Part shown: positions 46,096-54,604 of the stretch, in pieces
Layout of the letters: each line of letters opens with the position of its first letter
How positions within the stretch are numbered: the first letter of the stretch is position 1
Origin: Leptospira bouyouniensis
GTDB taxonomy: Bacteria; Spirochaetota; Leptospiria; Leptospirales; Leptospiraceae
Reading direction: 5' to 3'
Assembly (NCBI RefSeq): GCF_004769525.1
Contig: NZ_RQFT01000007.1
Span: 62,001 to 126,000 of the forward strand
Length of the DNA: 64,000 bases
Position numbers and translations under genes: made by a program
The notes under the pieces: model-generated
Told to the model about the DNA's origin: nothing
What the model saw: the letters and a program-made list of their open reading frames with translations, nothing else
The model's database searches: none

Positions 46096-47814
46096 TTACA
46101 CCTTCACCAAATCCAAAATATATTCTTGGTTTGATTTTCCACCAGGAACAAAAGGATACACCCCCCAATTAGAAGGAATTTGAATTTCCACAAAAGCAGG
46201 CCCTTCTGATTGGAAAAAAGTTTCCAAAATTTCGGTGTTTTGTTCATACTCCCACAATGTGTAGGGGATACCAAATGCTTCACATAACACTGAAAAATTG
46301 GGATGAAAATGGAACTGTGAGCCAGAATACACATTCCCATAAAACAAATCCTGCTGTTGTTTGACCAATCCCAAATGCATATTATTCATTAATATAATTT
46401 TCACATTTAAGTTTTGTTCTCTAAGTGAGGCTAGTTCTTGTAAGTTCATCATAATAGAACCATCACCAGTAAAGCAATATACTGGTGTTTTTGGATTTGC
46501 CAAAGAAACACCAATTGAAGTGGGTAATCCAAAACCCATTGTCCCTTGCCCACCCGATGTGATCCATTGCGAAGGATTTGAAAATGGGTAATACTGTGCA
46601 ACCCACATTTGATGTTGACCTACATCCGTAAGGATATAATGATCTTGTTTCGAAATGGAAGAAGCTAAGGAAAGAATCAAATCTTTTGCAGGATGGATCT
46701 CAGGAATTTGTTTCCACCTTTCGATCTGAGCGAAAGAACCTTCATTCTTTAAATCTTTTTTTACCGTTTTGTCGACAAATCGTTCCTCAAGTAAATAAGG
46801 TAGTACTTCAGCAATGTCTTTTTGAATACTCAAATTGGGTTGTTTGATTTTCCCTATTTCATTTGCTGCAATATCAATGTGAATGATTTTAGCCTTAGGA
46901 CAAAACGTATCCTTATTTCCAATAGCACGATCATCAAAACGAACTCCTATTGCTATCAATAAATCACAAACACCAAGTGCCTCATTTGCCGCAATGGTAC
47001 CATGCATTCCCATCATACCCAAATTCATTGGATCATTTTTTTCAAATATACCCAATCCCATTAGAGTCGTAACAGCTGGGATTTCATATCGTTTCACAAA
47101 TTCACGTAACTGTTTATATTCTTTTTTGGCACCACCTCCAACGTATAACAGAGGGAATTCGGCGTTGGCTAAATAATCAGCAAATTCGATACAAAAATTT
47201 TCAATGGTTTGGGTATGAAAATTGTTTTGATTTGGATTCCAAAGATTTTCCAATCTTTGAGAATTATTGAATACCCTATTCCCAATGGATAACTCTGGAA
47301 TGGAAATTGGTTTTGTTTGAATGTCTTTGGGTAAATCAATCCAAACTGGACCTTTTTTGCCTTCGAAAGCAAGTGAATAGGCTTCGTTTAGTACCAAAGG
47401 TATTTGATTAGGGTCTTCAATAGAATACACCTTTTTTACGATCGTCGATACGATGGATTCAGTATCCAATTCCTGGAATGCATGTGTCCCTTTTAACGAA
47501 AGTGGAACTTGTCCTGAAAAAATTAGTATTGGTATAGAATCTCTTTCTGCATCTGCGATAGCAGTGATCAGATTGGCGACGCCAGGCCCTGAAGAAACAA
47601 AAACAACTCCAATGTTTTCAGTACTCCGTGCAATTCCTTGGGCTATGAATCCAGCACCTTGTTCATGTCTGGCAAGGATGTGTTTGATCTTCGATGCCGC
47701 CAAACACTCATATAACGGTAGTATGGTTCCACCTGGTACTCCCGCAATACATTGAATGCCTTTCGATTCTAAAAATTGAATGATACATTGACTAACTGTG
47801 ATTTCTTTCGACAT
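46096..47814 (-). CDS. ilvB: Acetolactate synthase large subunit (ThDP enzyme)
   Basis: 572 aa, condensing pyruvate (or 2-oxobutyrate) in valine, leucine and isoleucine synthesis. N-terminal GVPGGTILPLYECL, ARHEQGAGFIAQG (activating Glu), the central GGGAKKEYKQL segment, and the ThDP motif TGDGSIMMNLQELASLREQN are all in place. No small-subunit (ilvN/ilvH) gene is adjacent. AGAGGAG precedes the ATG. The 5' leader contains a Val/Leu-rich peptide and competing hairpins, the features expected for amino-acid-dependent attenuation. Confidence 0.9.
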   Translation of the reverse strand: MSKEITVSQCIIQFLESKGIQCIAGVPGGTILPLYECLAASKIKHILARHEQGAGFIAQGIARSTENIGVVFVSSGPGVANLITAIADAERDSIPILIFSGQVPLSLKGTHAFQELDTESIVSTIVKKVYSIEDPNQIPLVLNEAYSLAFEGKKGPVWIDLPKDIQTKPISIPELSIGNRVFNNSQRLENLWNPNQNNFHTQTIENFCIEFADYLANAEFPLLYVGGGAKKEYKQLREFVKRYEIPAVTTLMGLGIFEKNDPMNLGMMGMHGTIAANEALGVCDLLIAIGVRFDDRAIGNKDTFCPKAKIIHIDIAANEIGKIKQPNLSIQKDIAEVLPYLLEERFVDKTVKKDLKNEGSFAQIERWKQIPEIHPAKDLILSLASSISKQDHYILTDVGQHQMWVAQYYPFSNPSQWITSGGQGTMGFGLPTSIGVSLANPKTPVYCFTGDGSIMMNLQELASLREQNLNVKIILMNNMHLGLVKQQQDLFYGNVYSGSQFHFHPNFSVLCEAFGIPYTLWEYEQNTEILETFFQSEGPAFVEIQIPSNWGVYPFVPGGKSNQEYILDLVKV

Positions 47815-47832
47815 ACTCTGTCTCCTCTAGTG

Positions 47833-47895
47833 GTTTCCCCGTCGACTGATGCTTTCTGTCGACCGAGGAAACGAGTGAGAATTATGACAGAAAGC
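47833..47895 (-). promoter_or_regulatory. Mutually exclusive hairpins in the ilvB leader (attenuator-like)
   Basis: On the minus-strand RNA, GCUUUCUGUC (47895-47886) is perfectly complementary to GACAGAAAGC (47860-47851). Part of the second segment is also in a competing hairpin: 47872-47858 pairs with 47846-47833 (GUUUCC and GUCGAC arms, 14 pairs counting one G-U, one bulge, 11-base loop). When freed, GUUUCCUC (47872-47865) can alternatively pair with the ribosome binding site GAGGAGAC. No U-run follows, so translational control is more likely than a simple intrinsic terminator. Confidence 0.55.
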
Positions 47896-48010
47896 TACGT
47901 ATGTAAGTGGAGACGACGACTAGGACGACAGTCATGAGAACATAAGAAGACATACCCAATATTAGGTTGGAGTTATTTCCAAACGGGATTGAAGTCGTCT
48001 TATTGTTCAT
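47882..48010 (-). CDS. Val/Leu-rich leader peptide of the acetolactate synthase gene
   Basis: A 42-codon frame from ATG 48010 to TAA 47882. The second half contains SYVLMTVVLVVVSTY, with five Val codons (GTC) and one Leu codon in a row of six. This is like the ilvBN leader peptide of enterobacteria, which has runs of Val. The stop codon falls directly after the first arm of the attenuator-like structure. No ribosome binding site is evident. It could instead be a small membrane peptide, since the same stretch is hydrophobic enough to span a membrane. Confidence 0.55.
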   Translation of the reverse strand: MNNKTTSIPFGNNSNLILGMSSYVLMTVVLVVVSTYIRSFLS

Positions 48011-48020
48011 GGTCAGTTTC

Positions 48021-48049
48021 TTTTATTTTGTAAGGCGTTGATTTGTCAA
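48021..48049 (-). promoter_or_regulatory. Possible promoter of the ilvB leader
   Basis: On the minus strand a perfect TTGACA (48044-48049) is followed after 17 bp by the weak -10 ATAAAA (48021-48026). Transcription would begin only a few bases before the leader ATG. Confidence 0.4.
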
Positions 48050-48071
48050 GAATTTATTTGGAACTAAATGA

Positions 48072-48293
48072 TCATTCGTTCTCTTTGGCACGTTTGATAA
48101 GAGAATAAAATGCAAAGATGAAACCCAAAAAAAATCCTACGAGTAACCAAAGTGGTTCTGATTTTAAGTAATCATCCAAATAATAACCACCTACAACAAA
48201 AAGAGTGATCGATGATACAAATTCAAATCCAGCACCCGCCATTGCCATAGGTGATTTATCCCCCTTCTTCGGGGAAGGATTATTCTCACTCAT
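48072..48293 (-). CDS. AtpZ/AtpI-like small membrane protein
   Basis: 73 aa with two membrane helices (residues about 23-40 and 48-65). The pattern AMAGAGFEFVSSITLFVVGGYYLDDYL, a Gly-rich first helix and a Tyr/Asp-rich turn, then PLWLLVGFFLGFIFAFYSLI, is that of the AtpZ/AtpI family associated with ATP synthase, although the atp operon is 10 kb away. It starts 3 bp after lepB. Confidence 0.65.
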   Translation of the reverse strand: MSENNPSPKKGDKSPMAMAGAGFEFVSSITLFVVGGYYLDDYLKSEPLWLLVGFFLGFIFAFYSLIKRAKENE

Positions 48294-48296
48294 TTG

Positions 48297-49334
48297 TCAC
48301 TGCAAAATTCGACCAATGCGATCAAATCGAACACTTAATCTCCAAAGGCGGTATCTAAGTGTTCTTTCAATCCAACCAAAGCGAGACTCTTCGCCAATAT
48401 AACGAGAATTATGTGAAGAAAAAACTTCGGAGTAATGACAACGTCGATCAAGCGCTTCACCTTCGTATCGATCTGCGACTTCGGGACCTTTCTCTGCTAA
48501 TTCTTGACCATCCTTGTATTCGCAGGTGGAATCTTTCCAGTCGATTGAAAAATAAATAACAAGTGCTTTGCCAAGGATGTCCTCTCGTTTCACAAATCCC
48601 CATGCTCGTGAATCATGAGAATCATCACGGTTATCCCCCATGACCATGTACTGACCTTCTGGGATTTCACAACCATGTAAAAAATCACAGTATTCAAAGA
48701 TATGCGCTCTTCGGTCGTCTTCAAATCCTTCTAAGATATAGTGCTCAAATCCAGGTTTGACTTCACGAAACAGGGCTCTTTGTGTTGCTTCTAAATTGTC
48801 CAAATCGGAAAGTTCTTTGCCAATGGGAACTTCTTTCGGTTCATACGATTTGAAATCGACACTTCCCTTTTCTTTGTATTCGACCAGTGCAAAATGTACC
48901 CTACCTCGATCTGTTGTTTCAATAAATTTCCGAGTGATCCGAATTGTATCTCCAGGTAAACCCACGACTCGTTTGACAAATCGTTTGGCAAAAATTCCAG
49001 AACGAGATTCTTCTTGTCCAAGTGCAGTGGCAGGTGGGATAAACGTGACGATATCACCTCGTTTTGGGTCATCGATACGAAAGAGTTCTTTTTCTGTGAA
49101 AGGCATGCGAAAGGAATACCGCATTTTATTCACGAATAAAAAGTCCCCAATTTTTAAGGTAGGGATCATAGAACCTGAAGGGATATTATTTGCATCGAGT
49201 ATGGAAGATTTGAAAGCAAATACAAGAACAACGATGATTCCAAATGAAATCCCTGAGGCGGCTGCCCCTTCTTTTTCAGGTTCTTTGGATTCTGGTTTTG
49301 GTTTAGATTTGAAGATGGAGGAAAATAATCCCAT
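48297..49334 (-). CDS. lepB: Signal peptidase I
   Basis: 345 aa membrane-bound peptidase that removes signal peptides. One N-terminal membrane helix (about residues 29-46) precedes the catalytic Ser in IPSGSMIPTL (Ser55). The general-base Lys is in RFVKRVVGLPGD. MGDNRDDSHDSRAWGFV is the conserved C-terminal box. The first 22 residues are charged and cytoplasmic. There is an extra segment of about 80 residues between the Lys and the GDNR box. Confidence 0.93.
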   Translation of the reverse strand: MGLFSSIFKSKPKPESKEPEKEGAAASGISFGIIVVLVFAFKSSILDANNIPSGSMIPTLKIGDFLFVNKMRYSFRMPFTEKELFRIDDPKRGDIVTFIPPATALGQEESRSGIFAKRFVKRVVGLPGDTIRITRKFIETTDRGRVHFALVEYKEKGSVDFKSYEPKEVPIGKELSDLDNLEATQRALFREVKPGFEHYILEGFEDDRRAHIFEYCDFLHGCEIPEGQYMVMGDNRDDSHDSRAWGFVKREDILGKALVIYFSIDWKDSTCEYKDGQELAEKGPEVADRYEGEALDRRCHYSEVFSSHNSRYIGEESRFGWIERTLRYRLWRLSVRFDRIGRILQ

Positions 49335-49340
49335 AGTTCG

Positions 49341-49368
49341 AACCTAAGGAATTCGAAATTTCTGTCAA
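49341..49368 (-). promoter_or_regulatory. Probable lepB promoter giving a leaderless mRNA
   Basis: TTGACA (49363-49368) and TAGGTT (49341-49346) are 16 bp apart on the minus strand. The expected start of transcription falls at or next to the lepB ATG (49334), and no ribosome binding site is present. Confidence 0.45.
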
Positions 49369-49445
49369 GAAAGGGGGAAAAAAAGCGCAAAAGACTTGTA
49401 CTATTTTCGGGAATCGACGATACCATACATGGAGATCTTCTGCTT

Positions 49446-50237
49446 ATGGAAACATCAATCCGTGGATTACGAAAAACCTTACTTGAGATGAAGGAAAACT
49501 ATTCTTTTGTCTGTGTAAAAACGGGAACTGAAACAGAAGATATGGGCGAAGAAGAAATCGCTCTCCTAAAAACCATCACATCAGGGATATTACCACTCTA
49601 CGTTAAAATAGGTGGACCTGAGGCACGAAATGATATGCGGATTTGCCAAAGGATTGGTGTGTCTGGGATCTCTGCCCCTATGGTGGAATCCGAATATGCC
49701 TTAAAAAACTTTATCCAAACCTTAAAAAACCTGCTAACACCCTCTGAATTTGAATCCTACAATAAATCGATCAATATGGAAACTATCACAGGTTACCGGA
49801 ATTTAATGGATATATTTGATTCCCCTTCTTTTCAGGAGCTTCAGCAAGTAACTGCTGCTAGATCAGACTTAAGTGCTTCTATGGATAAAAAACCAGATGA
49901 CAAAGAAGTGACAAGAGTATCCAAAAAAATCATTTCAGAAGCGAAAAGCAGAGGGAAAAAAACATCTGTTGGTGGAACCATCACCAAATCAAATTTTGAA
50001 CTCATTGCAAGTGAAATCCAGCCAGACTTTATCAATTCTAGACATATTATGGTTGATACAAACCTAGCTATGAAAATTGGGGCGGCCGATATCGCAGAAT
50101 GTATGTTAGTCTTTGAAATGGACTTATTCGAATTTTTCTCTAAAACATTCCCTGAAAAAGGATACTACTACCGAAACCGAGTGGAAATCAATAGAGAACG
50201 GATCGGCGAAAGAAAGGTATTGTATTTCATTCGATAA
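49446..50237 (+). CDS. HpcH/HpaI (CitE-like) aldolase-family protein
   Basis: 263 aa TIM-barrel protein. GILPLYVKIGGPEARNDM, the metal-ligand Glu region SAPMVESEYALKNF and TAARSDLSASM match the HpcH/HpaI aldolase/citrate lyase beta family. The end of the barrel is short and divergent, and the C-terminal region (YYRNRVEINRERIGERK) is unusual. The substrate is not predictable. The next gene starts directly at its stop codon. Confidence 0.65.
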   Translation: METSIRGLRKTLLEMKENYSFVCVKTGTETEDMGEEEIALLKTITSGILPLYVKIGGPEARNDMRICQRIGVSGISAPMVESEYALKNFIQTLKNLLTPSEFESYNKSINMETITGYRNLMDIFDSPSFQELQQVTAARSDLSASMDKKPDDKEVTRVSKKIISEAKSRGKKTSVGGTITKSNFELIASEIQPDFINSRHIMVDTNLAMKIGAADIAECMLVFEMDLFEFFSKTFPEKGYYYRNRVEINRERIGERKVLYFIR

Positions 50238-52001
50238 GTGGTTTATTTATTTTTTCTTTTTAGTTTAGTTACTTCCCTTCTTTTTGTTTCTCCTAAAACC
50301 ATTCATGCCCCCTTGCAAAAGGGGGTATCTCTTTTTTTCCTTGCACTCTGCATTTATACTGTTTGGAAAAAAAAATATTCAACATTTAAGTCTGATCAAA
50401 ATCATCAATTCCATAAAATTCCATTTACGATTCAAAACCAAAAAAAAATTCTCCCATACTTAGTTGGGATTAGTGGAACCTGTTTTGTTTTGGCAAGTAC
50501 ATTCCACGCATACCAACTAACCAATTTTTTAGCTGGTTCTTTTTTATTCCATGATGCCGATTATATTGGGATCTCCGATATTTTACTTTCGGTTTGGGAA
50601 GGGAAAGGCTTTGAGAGTCATTATTATAACGAAAAATTTAACGGGAGTTATCTGAGACATCATTTTGCGCCTGGGATGTTTTTCCTTTCTCCTTTTGTTG
50701 GCATTGTTCCCAACCGTTACGGGCTTGCCGTGGGGGTATTTTTTTTCTACCAGCTTGCAACAATTTTGTGGCTTTATTGGGTATATCGTTTACAACAAAA
50801 AAACAACGAAAATCTTTCTTTAAAGTTTTTGTTACTTTGGGTAATCCTTACCAACCAATTGTATTTGTACCGGATAGGATCGAGTTTCCATTTTGAAATT
50901 CTAGTTGTGGTCATTGGGTTTTTCTTTTTTTTCCAATGGGAACATCTCAAATCAATGGCAACAAGTGAAACGAAAACACAAATTAAGACAAAGTATTTCA
51001 GATTTTGTTTTTTAGGATTAAGCCTTCTATTTTTTCTTTCACAAAAAGAAGACGTTGGGATTTACTTACTCCTTTTTTTGTTACCGCGATTTTTTCTTGA
51101 ATGTTATGACTTATTCGTTGGAAAAAAAATCCAAACTTGGAAGGATCTAATTTCCTTTCAGAAACAACCTACTTTTAGTATACAGATAGTAATAATAGGA
51201 ATCACTTCCCTATATTTGGTGTATGTATTTTTCCTTTATCCTTATTTAATTCAATCCAACTCTCATTTCGTTTGGTCTAAAATCCTAACACAAAACTACC
51301 ACTCTTCTTTCAAACAAGTAACAAGTGTTACCAAATCAGTGCAAATTTTTTTAGAAATCATTGTGAGTGGAGGCATTGGAATTCTACAATTGGTCCCAGA
51401 GTCTTTCGGAATGGGTTTTATATACCTTACACATTTTTTTTCATTAAGACCTTGGCACCATGAAGTGTATTCGTATTATAGTTATTCAATTGTACCCTTT
51501 TTATTCTATTCTGGAATCCTTTGGTTAAAGTCAGAAAAACAAATTTCACTTCCCATTGTGTTTTTGTTTTTGTCTTGTTTGTTTTGGAAAAATGCAATGG
51601 ACCAGCACTTCCCACTTGAAACAGAATCGAAAAAGTTTTGGTATGACCAATCGATACAATCGGAAGTTGTAGAAGATTTACCGAAGGTCAATGCGATTTT
51701 AATTTCTGATTCTAACACAAACCAAAAAAAAGTTCCAAAAAAAGAACCAATAGTTTTCTCCCAATACAATCTTTCCTTCTTTATCACTGAGAAAACAAAA
51801 CTATATCCCCTCGAACATTTACAGAACCAAATTGAAATCTGTAGAGAAACAAATGTCTGTTATGTAGTGATCGCTCCCAAGTTCACTGATGAGAAACTTT
51901 GGCCGAAAAAAAGAATTTTTGAATTATTTGAAGGACCAAAAATTTTGCCTCAAAATAAGATTTTGCAAGGCAAACAAGTTGAAGTTTGGAAACTGAATTG
52001 A
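50238..52001 (+). CDS. DUF2079 polytopic membrane protein
   Basis: 587 aa with about ten membrane helices. The extracytoplasmic segment NGSYLRHHFAPGMFFLSPF and the later SQKEDVGIYLLLFLLP match DUF2079 proteins, which resemble GT-C glycosyltransferases. A soluble C-terminal part (residues about 460-587) contains AILISDSNTNQKK and VCYVVIAPKF. The start is GTG 50238, immediately after the upstream stop, so translation is coupled. Glycan-related role inferred. Confidence 0.75.
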   Translation: MVYLFFLFSLVTSLLFVSPKTIHAPLQKGVSLFFLALCIYTVWKKKYSTFKSDQNHQFHKIPFTIQNQKKILPYLVGISGTCFVLASTFHAYQLTNFLAGSFLFHDADYIGISDILLSVWEGKGFESHYYNEKFNGSYLRHHFAPGMFFLSPFVGIVPNRYGLAVGVFFFYQLATILWLYWVYRLQQKNNENLSLKFLLLWVILTNQLYLYRIGSSFHFEILVVVIGFFFFFQWEHLKSMATSETKTQIKTKYFRFCFLGLSLLFFLSQKEDVGIYLLLFLLPRFFLECYDLFVGKKIQTWKDLISFQKQPTFSIQIVIIGITSLYLVYVFFLYPYLIQSNSHFVWSKILTQNYHSSFKQVTSVTKSVQIFLEIIVSGGIGILQLVPESFGMGFIYLTHFFSLRPWHHEVYSYYSYSIVPFLFYSGILWLKSEKQISLPIVFLFLSCLFWKNAMDQHFPLETESKKFWYDQSIQSEVVEDLPKVNAILISDSNTNQKKVPKKEPIVFSQYNLSFFITEKTKLYPLEHLQNQIEICRETNVCYVVIAPKFTDEKLWPKKRIFELFEGPKILPQNKILQGKQVEVWKLN

Positions 52002-52055
52002 AAAGTATTCGTCGATAACACGAAGTGAAGTGAGGATGATTACAATAAGACTTGT

Positions 52056-53078
52056 TTATTCTACGATATGAAAGACTTCATATCCGTTCTCTCTTTTTTC
52101 TATGCGAATTTGACCTTCTAACACAAGTTTTTGGATGATACTATATACAAGTCCAAGTGCCGTCGGAAGATGTCCTCCATTGTGGACTTTTTTCCCAATC
52201 GCTGCTTCCATTAATACTTTTAAGTCGGATTCCCCTTCCCGAAGCCTTCGAAGAACACCTTTTTCCAAAATACTAAGAGTTTTTTTCACTAGAGTGATTG
52301 TTTTTTTTGGGTCTTCAATCTCACTCCCATGAGCGGGTAACATCCGTTTGATGGGTTCTTCCAATAATTTAGAAAGTGTAAAATAATAATCTCCTAAATT
52401 CCCATCCATCTCTGAATAAATAGCAGTGAGATTGGCAATGATCAAATCTCCTGAAAAGTAAACCCCAGTTGAAGGGTCAACAGGTGTAATGTGGTATAAA
52501 TTATGGCCAGGAGTATACAGAAATCGAAAAAGTCTCCCACCTAACTCCAAACTGTCGTTGTGATCAATGGCTACATCAATTCGTAAAACCGGATCTCCTT
52601 TTTTGGTTTCCCCAAATTTACTAAAAAATTGGCGCCAACCCTTGCGAGATTCTGTTAGAATTCGATCCAGTTCTTTTTTGTCTCCAAAAGCTTTGTGATA
52701 CAAATCTTCTGTTGCTTCTTCGAAGAGTAACATAGACTCTAAATAGTTCCCCACCCCATCCGCCATTGCCCTGTAACCATAATATGTTACATTTTTTGCA
52801 TAAGATTTGAGAACAAGTGCCGATGAGATATGGTCGAGATGGTTGTGCGTATAAATGATATGGCGAATGTCATTCAAAGAGAATCCCTTTGTTTTAAGGG
52901 ATGCTTGTAACATTGGGATCGATTCAATATAACCTGAATCGATAAGTGTTAGACCATCATTTCCAACATACAAATAGATGTTATTTGGAGCATAGAAAGG
53001 TTGTGGTAGTATTATTTTAAAGACACCATCCCCGATGTCTTCCATCGGAGGAATTCGTTTGGGGATGGTAACCTTCAA
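52056..53078 (-). CDS. Metallo-beta-lactamase-fold hydrolase
   Basis: 340 aa. The zinc motif is IYTHNHLDHISSALV (HxHxDH), with the further ligands in LYTPGHNLYHITP and YFSGDLIIANL. After about residue 260 a winged-helix-like C-terminal domain follows, as in LACTB2-type and related hydrolases. The start is TTG 53078, with AAGGTG five bases upstream. It lies 9 bp downstream of the hot-dog protein gene, so the two may act in one pathway, perhaps on thioesters. Confidence 0.8.
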   Translation of the reverse strand: MKVTIPKRIPPMEDIGDGVFKIILPQPFYAPNNIYLYVGNDGLTLIDSGYIESIPMLQASLKTKGFSLNDIRHIIYTHNHLDHISSALVLKSYAKNVTYYGYRAMADGVGNYLESMLLFEEATEDLYHKAFGDKKELDRILTESRKGWRQFFSKFGETKKGDPVLRIDVAIDHNDSLELGGRLFRFLYTPGHNLYHITPVDPSTGVYFSGDLIIANLTAIYSEMDGNLGDYYFTLSKLLEEPIKRMLPAHGSEIEDPKKTITLVKKTLSILEKGVLRRLREGESDLKVLMEAAIGKKVHNGGHLPTALGLVYSIIQKLVLEGQIRIEKRENGYEVFHIVE

Positions 53079-53087
53079 AGTTTCACC

Positions 53088-54266
53088 TTATGGTTGTTTT
53101 TTGATGATCAATCTTCTTTCGATTTCGAAGATTTTCTCAGGGATTTTTTCTTTTCCTAGTTTCTTTTTGTCGTTCTCTTTAAGAAAAAGATCTGCACCAA
53201 ATTTGTCCAATGCATCATTGGCTTTGATGTTTTTGAGTCCAATGAACTGAATTTGAACTTCACCAGCAGGGATCCCGTATTCTGTTCCTTTGTCTTCTGT
53301 TGTGAGGATACGAGAAATACAAGTTACAGTATCACCAGAGAATGCAGGTTGAGTATGATAACCTTCTGTGAAACCTAATTCCCAAATTGCGTTTTCGGAA
53401 ATATCACGAGATGCCATCCCAGCTAACCAACCAAATACGAGCCCACCATATACTACTGGTTCTCCACCCATTGGGCCAGAGATTCCTGCAGAATACAATT
53501 TGTCATAATGAAGAGGGTGGGTGTTTCCAACTCGGTAGGTCCATTGGTAGTGTTCATCTGTGATGGTTCGTCCATTTTGGTGAACATAAATTTGACCTGG
53601 TTTGAAGTTTTCAAAATAGGTGTGACCCCAAGTGACATCTTTCATTTCAGTTGGGAATTTTAAATTCGGTAGTTTGAGTTCTGGAGTTTTTGATTCAGGG
53701 AAATATGCAGTTGCATCACCTGGTTTTGGATTTCCTTTAGGTTTCCCATTGGATTGGTAAATCATGATTTTACGTTCGTATTGTAAAACCACTTCGTTCT
53801 TTTGGTTGAGACAAAGTGTTCTTACGCTAACGATTCCTGGTTTGTCAGGTCCCTTATCATCAACAGCCAAAATTTTGGTACGAGAAGATAATGTGTCTCC
53901 AGGATACACCGGCATTAAAAATTGTGCGTTGTAATAACCAAGGTTGGCAAGCGCCTTTTCACTGTTATTCTGAACACCAATGGAAAGTGCTAAATTGAAA
54001 ACCATGAGTGGGTGAACTAGTAAGTCAGAAAAACCGTGTGCTTTTGCATATTCACTAGAAAGATACAGAGGATTGGCATCCATAAACACTGTGGCAAATT
54101 CTTGGGCAAAACTTCTGTCGACTGTGAATTGGCGTGGGTGAACATAAATGTCACCAACATTGAATTCTTCGAGGTATCGTCCGTAAATGTTCTTTTTAAT
54201 ATCAGAGAGAGAGGCAGGAGTATTGGGAGATAACTCACCAAAGGGGGACATTGCTTTTTGAACCAT
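53088..54266 (-). CDS. Tandem hot-dog MaoC-like dehydratase
   Basis: 392 aa with two hot-dog domains (about 30-165 and 205-355). The second has the MaoC active-site pattern [16 protein letters not shown]. In the first, the equivalent is [17 protein letters not shown], with Tyr in place of the catalytic His, so only one half is likely to be active. Such proteins hydrate enoyl-CoA esters (the mesaconyl-CoA hydratase group is one example). AAGGA precedes the ATG at six bases. Confidence 0.8.
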   Translation of the reverse strand: MVQKAMSPFGELSPNTPASLSDIKKNIYGRYLEEFNVGDIYVHPRQFTVDRSFAQEFATVFMDANPLYLSSEYAKAHGFSDLLVHPLMVFNLALSIGVQNNSEKALANLGYYNAQFLMPVYPGDTLSSRTKILAVDDKGPDKPGIVSVRTLCLNQKNEVVLQYERKIMIYQSNGKPKGNPKPGDATAYFPESKTPELKLPNLKFPTEMKDVTWGHTYFENFKPGQIYVHQNGRTITDEHYQWTYRVGNTHPLHYDKLYSAGISGPMGGEPVVYGGLVFGWLAGMASRDISENAIWELGFTEGYHTQPAFSGDTVTCISRILTTEDKGTEYGIPAGEVQIQFIGLKNIKANDALDKFGADLFLKENDKKKLGKEKIPEKIFEIERRLIIKKQP

Positions 54267-54337
54267 GGGAATTCCTTTTTCGAATGGGATAGGACTAATT
54301 TTCCAAGCGAGGTCCTACGGAAAACGATTTTTCCAGC

Positions 54338-54520
54338 TCATCCGGTGGCTCGTTTGGCGTATTCCTCCTTCCATGCACTATGCCAATGATACCATTCTTC
54401 GCGGACAGCGCGGTATTTTGCCAAATCACTTCGCACTTCAAGCATAAGAGATTCTAATTCTTCCACACGACGAAAGAGTCGTAGGGTCAAAGCTTCCCAT
54501 TCTTCCTGATTCTCTGCCAT
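54338..54520 (-). CDS. Small coiled-coil protein
   Basis: 60 aa, entirely helical and charged (EWEALTLRLFRRVEELESLM, then EVRSDLAKYRAVREEWYHW), with heptad-like Leu spacing. ATG 54520 has GGAG six bases upstream; the in-frame ATG 54532 has none. Reminiscent of SlyX-type small proteins, without clear homology. It is divergent from the GapN-like gene. Confidence 0.55.
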   Translation of the reverse strand: MAENQEEWEALTLRLFRRVEELESLMLEVRSDLAKYRAVREEWYHWHSAWKEEYAKRATG

Positions 54521-54604
54521 CCATGGCTCCATAAATTATCTATCGGCCGATCGTTTCCGTAAAATGTTGCTTTTTTAGTCTTGTGTAGGTTCGATTCATG
54601 GATC

